Part shown: piece by piece, positions 1 through 4,528 of the stretch
Numbering within the stretch: the first letter of the stretch is position 1
Layout of the letters: every line of letters starts with the position of its first letter
NCBI GenBank assembly: GCA_031278145.1
Contig: JAITLA010000044.1
Span: 1 to 7,109 of the forward strand
DNA: 7,109 nucleotides
From: Eubacteriales Family XIII. Incertae Sedis bacterium
Lineage (GTDB): Bacteria > Bacillota_A > Clostridia > Peptostreptococcales > Anaerovoracaceae
Reading direction: 5' to 3'
Notes under the pieces: generated by a model
Databases searched by the model: none
What the model was told of the DNA's origin: nothing
The model's input: only the letters and a program-made list of their open reading frames with translations
Made by a program: the position numbers and the translations under genes

Positions 1-107
1 AGAATTTCGCAGGGTCTGCACACGCTATGACAAACTGGATTTCATGTTCCTGGCTTTTGCTCAATTTGCCTTTGTTGCTATTTGGTTGAATTAGTATCAA
101 CAGGCTC
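1..107 (+). mobile_element. Right-hand end of an IS5-family insertion sequence (partial)
   Basis: The stretch holds the 3' end of an IS5-type transposase, then 13 bases to a candidate terminal inverted repeat. Read inward from 107 on the minus strand this begins GAGCCTGTTGATAC, which resembles the GAGnCTGTT ends of the IS427/IS1031 branch of IS5. TAA directly outside (108-110) could be one copy of a short target duplication, since this branch favours TA or TNA targets. The rest of the element lies left of the window, so completeness and the other end cannot be judged. The exact outer boundary, 107 or a base or two beyond, is inference. The element is AT-rich compared with pfp and por. Confidence 0.7.
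2..94 (+). CDS. IS5-family transposase, C-terminal fragment (5' end outside window)
   Basis: Thirty codons and a TAG stop are visible, beginning EFRRVCTRYDKLDFMFLAFA and ending AIWLN. The pattern RRVxTRYDKL followed by FLAF and a terminal IWL is the characteristic C-terminus of IS5-family DDE transposases of the IS427/IS1031 type, where it follows shortly after the catalytic glutamate. In such elements this is often the second of two frameshifted reading frames. The protein cuts and joins the element's DNA ends. Whether the gene is intact cannot be told; the visible part has no internal stop or frameshift. The family call rests on motif recognition over only 30 residues, but the motif is distinctive. 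Confidence 0.75.
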   Translation, partial: EFRRVCTRYDKLDFMFLAFAQFAFVAIWLN

Positions 108-155
108 TAATAAAATCAACGAGTTTTTGACAATATCAAACAATTTATGTATTGC

Positions 156-191
156 AAAAAAAGAAAGAGCCTTGATTTTTCCAGGCTCTTT
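156..191 (-). terminator. Intrinsic terminator downstream of tRNA-Arg
   Basis: On the minus strand an 8-bp perfect stem AAAGAGCC (184-191) / GGCTCTTT (164-171) encloses a 12-base loop and is followed by CTTTTTTT (156-163). This is a textbook Rho-independent terminator 3 to 4 bases past the encoded CCA of the tRNA. It ends the tRNA transcript and probably also any ilvN-pfp read-through. There is no T-run on the plus-strand side, so it should not stop plus-strand transcription efficiently. Confidence 0.9.
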
Positions 192-193
192 GT

Positions 194-269
194 TGGCGCC
201 CCCGAGATGATTCGAACATCCGACGCACGGTTTAGGAAACCGACGCTCTATCCTCTGAGCTACGGGGGC
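194..269 (-). tRNA. tRNA-Arg (anticodon CCU), CCA encoded
   Basis: The minus strand folds as a full cloverleaf. The acceptor stem GCCCCCG pairs with CGGGGGC, followed by discriminator G and encoded CCA (194-196). The D arm is GCTC/GAGC with an 8-base loop. The anticodon loop is TTCCTAA, with CCT at 234-236. The variable loop has five bases, and the T arm GGATG/CATCT has loop TTCGAAT. The first anticodon-stem pair is a T-T mismatch; the other four pairs are sound. The tRNA decodes AGG, an arginine codon used here in moderation. It has its own promoter and terminator, so it is a free-standing unit behind pfp. Confidence 0.96.
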
Positions 270-274
270 TTGCT

Positions 275-300
275 GCGGCGGAGCGGGACGCTCGCGCCGC
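275..300 (-). other. Stable stem-loop in the 5' leader of the tRNA-Arg transcript
   Basis: The bases GCGGCG (275-280) pair with CGCCGC (295-300). After a single bulged base (294) the stem continues through GAGCG (281-285) and CGCTC (289-293) to a 3-base loop, giving about 11 pairs. No T-run follows on either strand, so it is not a classical intrinsic terminator. It begins about where transcription from the tRNA promoter should start and ends five bases before the mature tRNA. It is therefore probably a leader structure removed by RNase P, or the stable 3' end of pfp mRNA. Confidence 0.5.
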
Positions 301-307
301 CTGTTCA

Positions 308-337
308 ATTATAATGCATCGGACGCGTGGATCGCAA
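308..337 (-). promoter_or_regulatory. Probable sigma-A promoter of tRNA-Arg
   Basis: On the minus strand TTGCGA (332-337) stands 18 bases from a perfect TATAAT (308-313). An eight-base A-tract (complement of 339-346) lies directly upstream of the -35 box, like the UP elements of stable-RNA promoters. Predicted initiation is near 301, about 32 bases before the mature tRNA. The promoter lies wholly between the pfp stop codon and the tRNA. Confidence 0.7.
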
Positions 338-346
338 GTTTTTTTT

Positions 347-370
347 GCCTCCCGTCAGGCCTCCCGTCAG
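347..370. repeat. Perfect 12-bp tandem duplication across the pfp stop codon
   Basis: GCCTCCCGTCAG occurs twice head to tail (347-358 and 359-370). The pfp stop codon (367-369) lies in the copy proximal to the gene; the other copy is non-coding and abuts the A-tract of the tRNA promoter. It looks like a recent slippage duplication. It does not alter the Pfp C-terminus, because the stop is already met in the first copy. Confidence 0.85.
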
Positions 371-1620
371 GCGTCGCGGGCCGGAAGCTTTTTCAGCCTG
401 GCGAAGCGCGGCAGGCCGTTTTCCGTTTCGAGCGCCGTTTCGCCGCGGATCAGCGGCAGGGCGTAGTCGACAAAGGGCCGCAGCAGCCCGTTGCCCGCCG
501 CGTTGATCCACGCGCGCGGCACCTTCTTCTCCGCGTTGGCCACATCCGCGAGATCCACGAGCGTCGTTGCGCAGCCGTACACGGGACCCTCGGCCCGCGC
601 GAAGGCGACCATCTTGTCGCCGATGCCGGCCTCGGCCGCTTCAAAGGCCGCGCGCCCCGCCATGTACGCCTCCTCGATGTCCGCGGCCGACGCGACGTGG
701 GCGGCGCAGCGCTGCAGGAGGGAAAGCTCGATGCCCCGCGCCTTGACGTTGATCCGCGTGTGCGCGAAATTCGCGAGGCTCACGGCGAGCCCACCCATCT
801 GTGCGTGGCCGAAAACGTCCTTGTCCCTGCTCATGTCCGAGAAATACGACGAGATATAGTCGCCGTTCTTGTCGCGAACGCCCTCCGAAACCGCGATCAC
901 GACATCGCGCTTCTTCTCGCGCACCCGCGCGACATCCGCGATGAAATCCGCGAGGTCGAAGGGGATCTCGGGCAGGTATATCAGATCGGGCCCGAGCCCC
1001 CCGTCGCAGGCCAGCGCGGAGGCCGCGGTCAGCCAGCCCGTGTTGCGCCCCATAATCTCCAGCACGGTCACGGAGCCCTTGTTGTACACCTTGGCGTCCA
1101 GGCTCACCTCCATGCAGGTGGTGGCCACGTATTTGGCCGCGCTGCCGTAGCCGGGGCAATGGTCCGTCAGCGCCAAATCGTTGTCTATGGTCTTGGGTAT
1201 GCCGATAACCTTGCACGCGTAATCGTTTTGCGTCAAAAACGCGCTGATCTTGCTGCAGGTGTCCATGGAATCGTTGCCGCCGGCATAGAAGAAATACCGC
1301 ACGTCATATTTTCCGAACACCTCCAGCAGGCGCCTGTAATCCGCGTCGTCCGTCATGAAATCGGCGAGCTTGTAGCGGCAGGAGCCCAACACGGCGGAAG
1401 GCGTGTGCTTGATGCGCGCGAGCTCCGCCGGGTCCTCGCGCCGCAGATCGTAGAGCTTGTCGTCGAGCACGCCCGTGATGCCGTAGGCCGCGCCGTACAC
1501 CCCGGTGACGCGCTCCGATTGCAAAGCCGCCTCGACGCAGCCCAGCACGCTCGCGTTGATGACCGCCGTGGGGCCGCCGGATTGGCCGATAATGCAGGAA
1601 CCCTTCCGTATGTCCGTCAT
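367..1620 (-). CDS. pfp: 6-phosphofructokinase, PPi-dependent type
   Basis: This cytosolic glycolytic enzyme phosphorylates fructose 6-phosphate to fructose 1,6-bisphosphate, probably with pyrophosphate and thus reversibly. The 417-residue product carries the PFK signatures in order: phosphate loop GQSGGPT (12-18), GGNDSMDT (114-121), PKTIDND (142-148, catalytic Asp146), MGRNTGWL (190-197) and SEG (245-247). Asp at the second variable position of GGxxS and Lys in PKTIDND mark the PPi-using type; ATP enzymes have Gly at both. Oddly, the first variable position is Asn where Asp is usual. The ATG at 1620 is chosen over an in-frame start 32 codons upstream because homology begins there and AAAAGGGG lies 7 bases before it; the longer start would overlap ilvN. 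The gene lies 37 bases downstream of ilvN and is probably co-transcribed. No T-tract terminator follows it; read-through would end at the terminator behind the tRNA. The donor, PPi versus ATP, is inferred from two residues. Confidence 0.93.
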   Translation of the reverse strand: MTDIRKGSCIIGQSGGPTAVINASVLGCVEAALQSERVTGVYGAAYGITGVLDDKLYDLRREDPAELARIKHTPSAVLGSCRYKLADFMTDDADYRRLLEVFGKYDVRYFFYAGGNDSMDTCSKISAFLTQNDYACKVIGIPKTIDNDLALTDHCPGYGSAAKYVATTCMEVSLDAKVYNKGSVTVLEIMGRNTGWLTAASALACDGGLGPDLIYLPEIPFDLADFIADVARVREKKRDVVIAVSEGVRDKNGDYISSYFSDMSRDKDVFGHAQMGGLAVSLANFAHTRINVKARGIELSLLQRCAAHVASAADIEEAYMAGRAAFEAAEAGIGDKMVAFARAEGPVYGCATTLVDLADVANAEKKVPRAWINAAGNGLLRPFVDYALPLIRGETALETENGLPRFARLKKLPARDA

Positions 1621-1621
1621 A

Positions 1622-1646
1622 TCCTTTCCCCTTTTGTCCTTTCCCC
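1622..1646 (-). repeat. Duplicated purine-rich ribosome-binding region before pfp
   Basis: On the minus strand the ten bases GGGGAAAGGA occur twice (1637-1646 and 1622-1631), 15 bases apart. The gene-proximal GGGG is 7 bases from the pfp ATG and can act as the Shine-Dalgarno site. The upstream copy is 22 bases away and may be a standby site or a slippage product. Confidence 0.6.
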
Positions 1647-1657
1647 CATTGTCCTCT

Positions 1658-2143
1658 TCAGTCCGTTTCCTCGCCCTTTTGCAAGGCAATCGCGCCCCCT
1701 CGCGCCATCGCCGCAATCTCGTAGCCCGTCAGCAGCTCCACGAGAAGGTCTATCTTTTCCGGCCGGTCGCTGTGCTCCAGCATGAGCGTCGTGGGCGAAA
1801 TGTCCACGATCTCGCAGTCCATGATCTTGGCGAGGTCTATGATCTCGCCGCGCTGCTCCTTGGACAGGCGAAGCTTGATGAGAATGAGCTCCCTTCTCGT
1901 CGCATTGAGATCGTCGAGGCGCTTCACGTGCACGACGTCCATGAGCTTTTCCAACTGCTTCACCGCCTCCTCGGCCACGTACTCGTCGCCCTCGACGACG
2001 ACCGTCATGCGCGTGATGTCGTGGTTGCTCGTGGGGCCCGCCGTGATGCTGTCTATGTTGAAGCCCCTGCGCGCGAGCAGTACCGAAATGCGGGACAATA
2101 CGCCCGGCTTGTTCTCCATAACCACTGAAATCGTATATTTCAT
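1658..2143 (-). CDS. ilvN: Acetolactate synthase small (regulatory) subunit
   Basis: This is the regulatory subunit of acetolactate (acetohydroxyacid) synthase, which condenses two pyruvates, or pyruvate with 2-oxobutyrate, in the first common step of valine, leucine and isoleucine synthesis. It activates the catalytic subunit and confers valine feedback inhibition. The 161 residues match the family length. An N-terminal ACT domain (about 3-75) contains ENKPGVLSR (10-18) and RRGFNIDSI (25-33), the valine-site region. The C-terminal domain (about 83-157) begins RRELILIKL. The ATG at 2143 fits the family start MKYTISV; upstream in-frame codons read as non-conserved sequence. The best Shine-Dalgarno lies unusually far upstream, with a hairpin between. 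No ilvB is in the window, although small subunits usually follow ilvB, so this copy is an orphan as far as can be seen. pfp follows after 37 bases. The family is also named IlvH. Confidence 0.93.
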   Translation of the reverse strand: MKYTISVVMENKPGVLSRISVLLARRGFNIDSITAGPTSNHDITRMTVVVEGDEYVAEEAVKQLEKLMDVVHVKRLDDLNATRRELILIKLRLSKEQRGEIIDLAKIMDCEIVDISPTTLMLEHSDRPEKIDLLVELLTGYEIAAMARGGAIALQKGEETD

Positions 2144-2187
2144 AACGCCCTTCGCGGCGCCCTCGCAAGACGCCGCACACCTCCTTT
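2141..2187 (-). promoter_or_regulatory. ilvN translation-initiation region with a hairpin between Shine-Dalgarno and ATG
   Basis: A near-consensus AAAGGAGGTG (2178-2187) lies 36 bases before the ilvN ATG, far beyond the usual 5-10. The spacer contains a perfect 6-bp stem, GCGGCG (2171-2176) with CGCCGC (2154-2159), and an 11-base loop. Folding this stem brings the Shine-Dalgarno to an effective 13 bases from the ATG. A weak alternative site GAAGGG (2148-2153) sits 4 bases before the ATG. The sequence facts are direct; the bridging role is inference. Confidence 0.5.
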
Positions 2188-2213
2188 CACGAAAACCGCG
2201 ACTTTTGGATATT

Positions 2214-2242
2214 ATCATATCACAGGGATTTTCGCATGTACA
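2214..2242 (-). promoter_or_regulatory. Probable ilvN-pfp promoter (extended -10)
   Basis: On the minus strand TGTACA (2237-2242) stands 17 bases from TATGAT (2214-2219). The latter is preceded by TGA, giving the TGn extended -10 element. Predicted initiation is near 2207, leaving a leader of about 64 bases that includes the Shine-Dalgarno and hairpin before ilvN. Confidence 0.55.
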
Positions 2243-2248
2243 CAAATA

Positions 2249-2276
2249 TTTCGCGTTTTCATGGCGCCGCGCGAAA
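2249..2276. promoter_or_regulatory. Inverted repeat between the divergent promoters, possible operator
   Basis: TTTCGCG (2249-2255) and CGCGAAA (2270-2276) form a perfect 7-base inverted repeat with a 14-base spacer. It lies between the -35 box of the ilvN promoter (2237-2242) and that of the por promoter (2284-2289). That is where a shared regulator could bind to act on both. I do not recognise it as the site of a known regulator, and the A-run after it (2274-2281) means part of the match is low-complexity. Confidence 0.35.
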
Positions 2277-2283
2277 AAAAAGC

Positions 2284-2312
2284 TTGTCCCCGCCGCCACT
2301 TTTTACTATAAT
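2284..2312 (+). promoter_or_regulatory. Probable promoter of the por operon
   Basis: TTGTCC (2284-2289) is spaced exactly 17 bases from a perfect TATAAT (2307-2312), a good sigma-A promoter. Initiation is predicted near 2319. The -10 box is embedded in a 13-base palindrome, TACTATAATAGTA (2304-2316). Confidence 0.7.
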
Positions 2313-2407
2313 AGTATCAATCGGCATAAGGGGTAAAATTCTCTTTTTCGGGGCCTTGCCGCAGGGGGCCCGCGATTTCCCGCGCCGATTTCGTCCGCGC
2401 AGCTTTG

Positions 2408-2427
2408 AAGCGCGCAAGCGCGCGCTT
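2408..2427 (+). other. Perfect 8-bp stem-loop in the por leader, beside the porG ribosome-binding site
   Basis: AAGCGCGC (2408-2415) pairs fully with GCGCGCTT (2420-2427) around the 4-base loop AAGC. It ends five bases before the G-run that serves as the porG Shine-Dalgarno (2433-2438). A second, weaker stem GGGCC/GGCCC (2351-2355/2367-2371) lies earlier in the leader. No U-tract of terminator length follows the strong stem, only TTGTT. It may stabilise the mRNA 5' end or affect ribosome access. Confidence 0.45.
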
Positions 2428-2443
2428 GTTCCGGGGGGATTCG

Positions 2444-3013
2444 ATGATCGAGATTCGCTGGCACGGTCGCGGCGGCCAAGGCGCGAAGACCGCGGCGCTG
2501 CTCCTCGCAGACGTCGCGTTTTCCACGGGCATGTACGTACAGGGCTTCCCCGAGTACGGCCCGGAGCGCATGGGCGCGCCCATAACGGCTTACAACCGGC
2601 TGGACGACAAGCCCATCCGCATACATTCCAATATATATTTTCCGGATATCGTCGTGCTGGTGGACGAGAGCCTGGCGGAATCCGTCGATGTGACGGCCGG
2701 CCTCAAGAGCAACGGTTCCGTCGTAATCAACACGGCGCAAAAGCCCGAAAGCCTTCGCAAGCTGTTCGCGGACTGCGCGGGCGCGGTCTACGCCATAGAC
2801 GCACGGGACATCTCGCTTCGCTGCATCGGCAGGAATCTGCCCAACACGCCGCTTCTCGCCGCCGTCGTCCGCATCGCGGGCATCATGGACGAGAAGGCCT
2901 TTCTGGACAATATGCGGGAATCCTTCGCGCACAAATTCTCGGCAAAACCCGAGGTCGTGGAGGGGAACATGAACGCGGTACGCGAGGCATGGAGGGGGGC
3001 GATTCTCCTTTGA
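2444..3013 (+). CDS. porG: Pyruvate:ferredoxin oxidoreductase, gamma subunit
   Basis: This is the gamma subunit of the four-subunit 2-oxoacid:ferredoxin oxidoreductase, the domain thought to bind coenzyme A in the cytosolic complex. The 189 residues match the usual size. Visible signatures are GRGGQG (8-13) after the first beta strand and FPEYGPERMGAPI (35-47), both diagnostic of the gamma (POR) family. The ATG at 2444 is preferred to an in-frame ATG 13 codons earlier because family members start MxEIRWHGRGGQG and a G-run lies 5 bases upstream. It is the first gene of the operon, about 125 bases from the predicted start of transcription. Its TGA stop overlaps the TTG start of porD. Pyruvate rather than another oxoacid is inferred from the whole operon. 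Confidence 0.93.
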   Translation: MIEIRWHGRGGQGAKTAALLLADVAFSTGMYVQGFPEYGPERMGAPITAYNRLDDKPIRIHSNIYFPDIVVLVDESLAESVDVTAGLKSNGSVVINTAQKPESLRKLFADCAGAVYAIDARDISLRCIGRNLPNTPLLAAVVRIAGIMDEKAFLDNMRESFAHKFSAKPEVVEGNMNAVREAWRGAILL

Positions 3014-3321
3014 AGAAAAACCTGATGGAGCGCATGACGCCCACCGCCGGCTGGCGGACGCTCAGCCCCGCCGCGCAGGTATTCGGCGCGGGCAACTCCG
3101 AATTCTTTCTCACCGGCGAGTGGCGCACGGAAACGCCCGTCTGGAAGCGGGAGCAATGCAAGCAATGCCTGCTCTGCTTCCCCGTATGCCCGGACAGCTC
3201 CGTACCCGTGGCGGGCGGCAAACGCGGCGACTTCGATTTCGACCACTGCAAGGGCTGCGGAATCTGCGCCAAGACCTGTCCCTTCGGCGCCATATCGATG
3301 CAGACGCCGGGACCGGCTTGA
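3010..3321 (+). CDS. porD: Pyruvate:ferredoxin oxidoreductase, delta subunit (2x[4Fe-4S] ferredoxin-like)
   Basis: This small iron-sulfur subunit carries electrons from the catalytic beta subunit out to ferredoxin. From the TTG at 3010 it has 103 residues. Two CxxCxxCxxxCP motifs, Cys50/53/56/60 and Cys80/83/86/90, each bind a [4Fe-4S] cluster. The N-terminal part with GNSEFFLTGEWRTETPVW (28-45) is typical of delta subunits. The TTG overlaps the porG stop (TTGA) and has GGAGGGGGG (2991-2999) 10 bases upstream, which favours it. The alternative ATG at 3025 would give 98 residues but lacks a Shine-Dalgarno. Eleven bases separate its stop from porA. The gene lies in another frame inside a much longer open frame starting far upstream, of which only this part is real. 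Confidence 0.9.
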   Translation: MKKNLMERMTPTAGWRTLSPAAQVFGAGNSEFFLTGEWRTETPVWKREQCKQCLLCFPVCPDSSVPVAGGKRGDFDFDHCKGCGICAKTCPFGAISMQTPGPA

Positions 3322-3332
3322 AGGGGGCGCAT

Positions 3333-4511
3333 ATGAGCAGAAAAGACAGGCTCTCCGGCAACGAGGCGGTGGCCGAGGCCATCCGCCAGATCAACCCCGA
3401 TGTGGTGGCGGCCTTTCCCATCACCCCGTCGACGGAGATTCCGCAGTACATTTCGGCCTTCAAGGCGGAGGGCCTCATCGATACGGAATTCATCACCGTG
3501 GAGTCCGAGCACAGCGCGATGTCGGCCTGCATAGGGGCGAGCGCGGCGGGCGTCCGCGCGATGACGGCCACGAGCTCCGCCGGCATGGCCCTGATGTACG
3601 AGCTGCTCTACGTGGCGGCCTCCGACCGGCTCCCCATCGTCATGGCCGCCGTCAATCGGGCGCTCTCGGGACCCATCAACATCAACGCGGACCATTCCGA
3701 CTCCATGGGCGCGCGGGACGCGGGCTGGATACAGATCTACAGCGAAAACGCGCAGGAGGCCTACGACAACATGCTGATGGCGCACCGCGTCGCCGAGCAT
3801 CCCGACGTGTTGCTGCCCGTCATGATCTGCCAAGACGGCTTCATCACGAGCCACGCCGTTGAAAACCTCGTGACGGAGGACGACGCGTTTGTGAAGGAAT
3901 TCATCGGGGAATACAGGCCGGAGAAATACCTGCTGAACCCGCGGGAGCCCCTCGGCGTGGGGCCCTACAGCGTATCCGTGTACTACATGGAAATAAAGCG
4001 CCAGCAGTTTGAGGCCATGCAGAACGCGCGGCGCGTCATCGCGGAGGTGTCGGCCGAATTCACGGCGCGGACGGGCCGCGCATACGCGATGCTCGAGGCC
4101 TACCGCATGGACGACGCGGAGCTTGCCGTCCTGCTGATGAGCTCGTCCGCCGGGACCGGCAAGGTTGCCGTGGACGCCCTGCGAGAGCGCGGCGTCAAGG
4201 CCGGCCTCGTCAAGCTGCGCGTGTTCAGGCCCTTCCCCGCAGCGGAGCTTCCGCCCGTCCTTTCGGGCCTCAAGGCGCTTGGCATCATGGACAAGAGCGA
4301 CGGATTTTCGGGCTGCGGCGGACCGCTCGGCGCAGAGGTCCGCGCGGCGCTGTACGGCAAGGCCGACGGCATCCGAACGATCAACTGCGTCTACGGCCTC
4401 GGCGGACGGGATGTCCGCGTCGAGGATTTTTACGAGATATTTGACGAGCTGGCGCGCATGGCGGAGGGCGCGGAGGCGCCCGACTGCCGCTACCACGGCG
4501 TCAGGGAATAG
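3333..4511 (+). CDS. porA: Pyruvate:ferredoxin oxidoreductase, alpha subunit
   Basis: The alpha subunit supplies the pyrimidine-binding half of the thiamine diphosphate site and the substrate-binding residues. The complex converts pyruvate, CoA and oxidised ferredoxin to acetyl-CoA, CO2 and reduced ferredoxin. The 392 residues are normal for PorA. In order: GNEAVAEAI (9-17); PITPSTE (29-35) at the substrate site; VESEHSAM (56-63) with the conserved Glu57; NRALSGPIN (108-116), whose Arg binds the pyruvate carboxylate in the family; DHSDSMGARDAGWIQ (120-134); transketolase-C-like domain with VKLRVFRPFP (293-302) and GLGGRDV (355-361). The ATG at 3333 has AAGGGGG 5 bases upstream; an earlier in-frame start would overlap most of porD. 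The GNEAVAxA and PITPSTE context looks like Por rather than the 2-oxoglutarate (Kor) type, which is my basis for pyruvate. porB follows after 17 bases. Confidence 0.94.
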   Translation: MSRKDRLSGNEAVAEAIRQINPDVVAAFPITPSTEIPQYISAFKAEGLIDTEFITVESEHSAMSACIGASAAGVRAMTATSSAGMALMYELLYVAASDRLPIVMAAVNRALSGPININADHSDSMGARDAGWIQIYSENAQEAYDNMLMAHRVAEHPDVLLPVMICQDGFITSHAVENLVTEDDAFVKEFIGEYRPEKYLLNPREPLGVGPYSVSVYYMEIKRQQFEAMQNARRVIAEVSAEFTARTGRAYAMLEAYRMDDAELAVLLMSSSAGTGKVAVDALRERGVKAGLVKLRVFRPFPAAELPPVLSGLKALGIMDKSDGFSGCGGPLGAEVRAALYGKADGIRTINCVYGLGGRDVRVEDFYEIFDELARMAEGAEAPDCRYHGVRE

Positions 4512-4528
4512 TTTGCGGAGAATCATAT

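Larger units (their letters stand above)
2144..2443. other. Divergent intergenic region between ilvN and porG
   Basis: These 300 bases hold no convincing gene. The ilvN-proximal half contains the displaced Shine-Dalgarno, its hairpin and a minus-strand promoter. The middle has an inverted repeat, and beyond it is a plus-strand promoter with a leader of about 125 bases before porG. The centre (about 2205-2345) is AT-rich compared with the genes, as expected of a regulatory region. Reading frames crossing it lack homology to anything I recognise. Confidence 0.7.

Noticed and set aside
78..308. 76-codon minus-strand frame across the tRNA
   Set aside because: It translates straight through tRNA-Arg and its terminator; the only similarity would be to mis-annotated tRNA translations.
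339..346. T8 run as a plus-strand terminator tail
   Set aside because: No stable stem precedes it on the plus strand; it fits better as an A-tract upstream of the tRNA promoter on the minus strand.
697..1785. 362-codon plus-strand frame antisense to pfp
   Set aside because: It mirrors pfp codon structure in GC-rich DNA, lacks any recognisable motif and has no ribosome-binding site.
1617..2180. GTG-started frame using the strong Shine-Dalgarno before ilvN
   Set aside because: The GTG overlaps the Shine-Dalgarno itself. The product is an out-of-frame Arg/Gly-rich translation of ilvN.
2240..2256. Possible Rex redox-repressor site around AAATATTT
   Set aside because: Only the AT centre fits; the flanks lack the TTGTG and CACAA arms of the Rex consensus.
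2236..3321. A 361-residue protein starting far upstream of porD
   Set aside because: Residues before the TTG at 3010 are an out-of-frame reading of the leader and porG; only the ferredoxin-like part is real.
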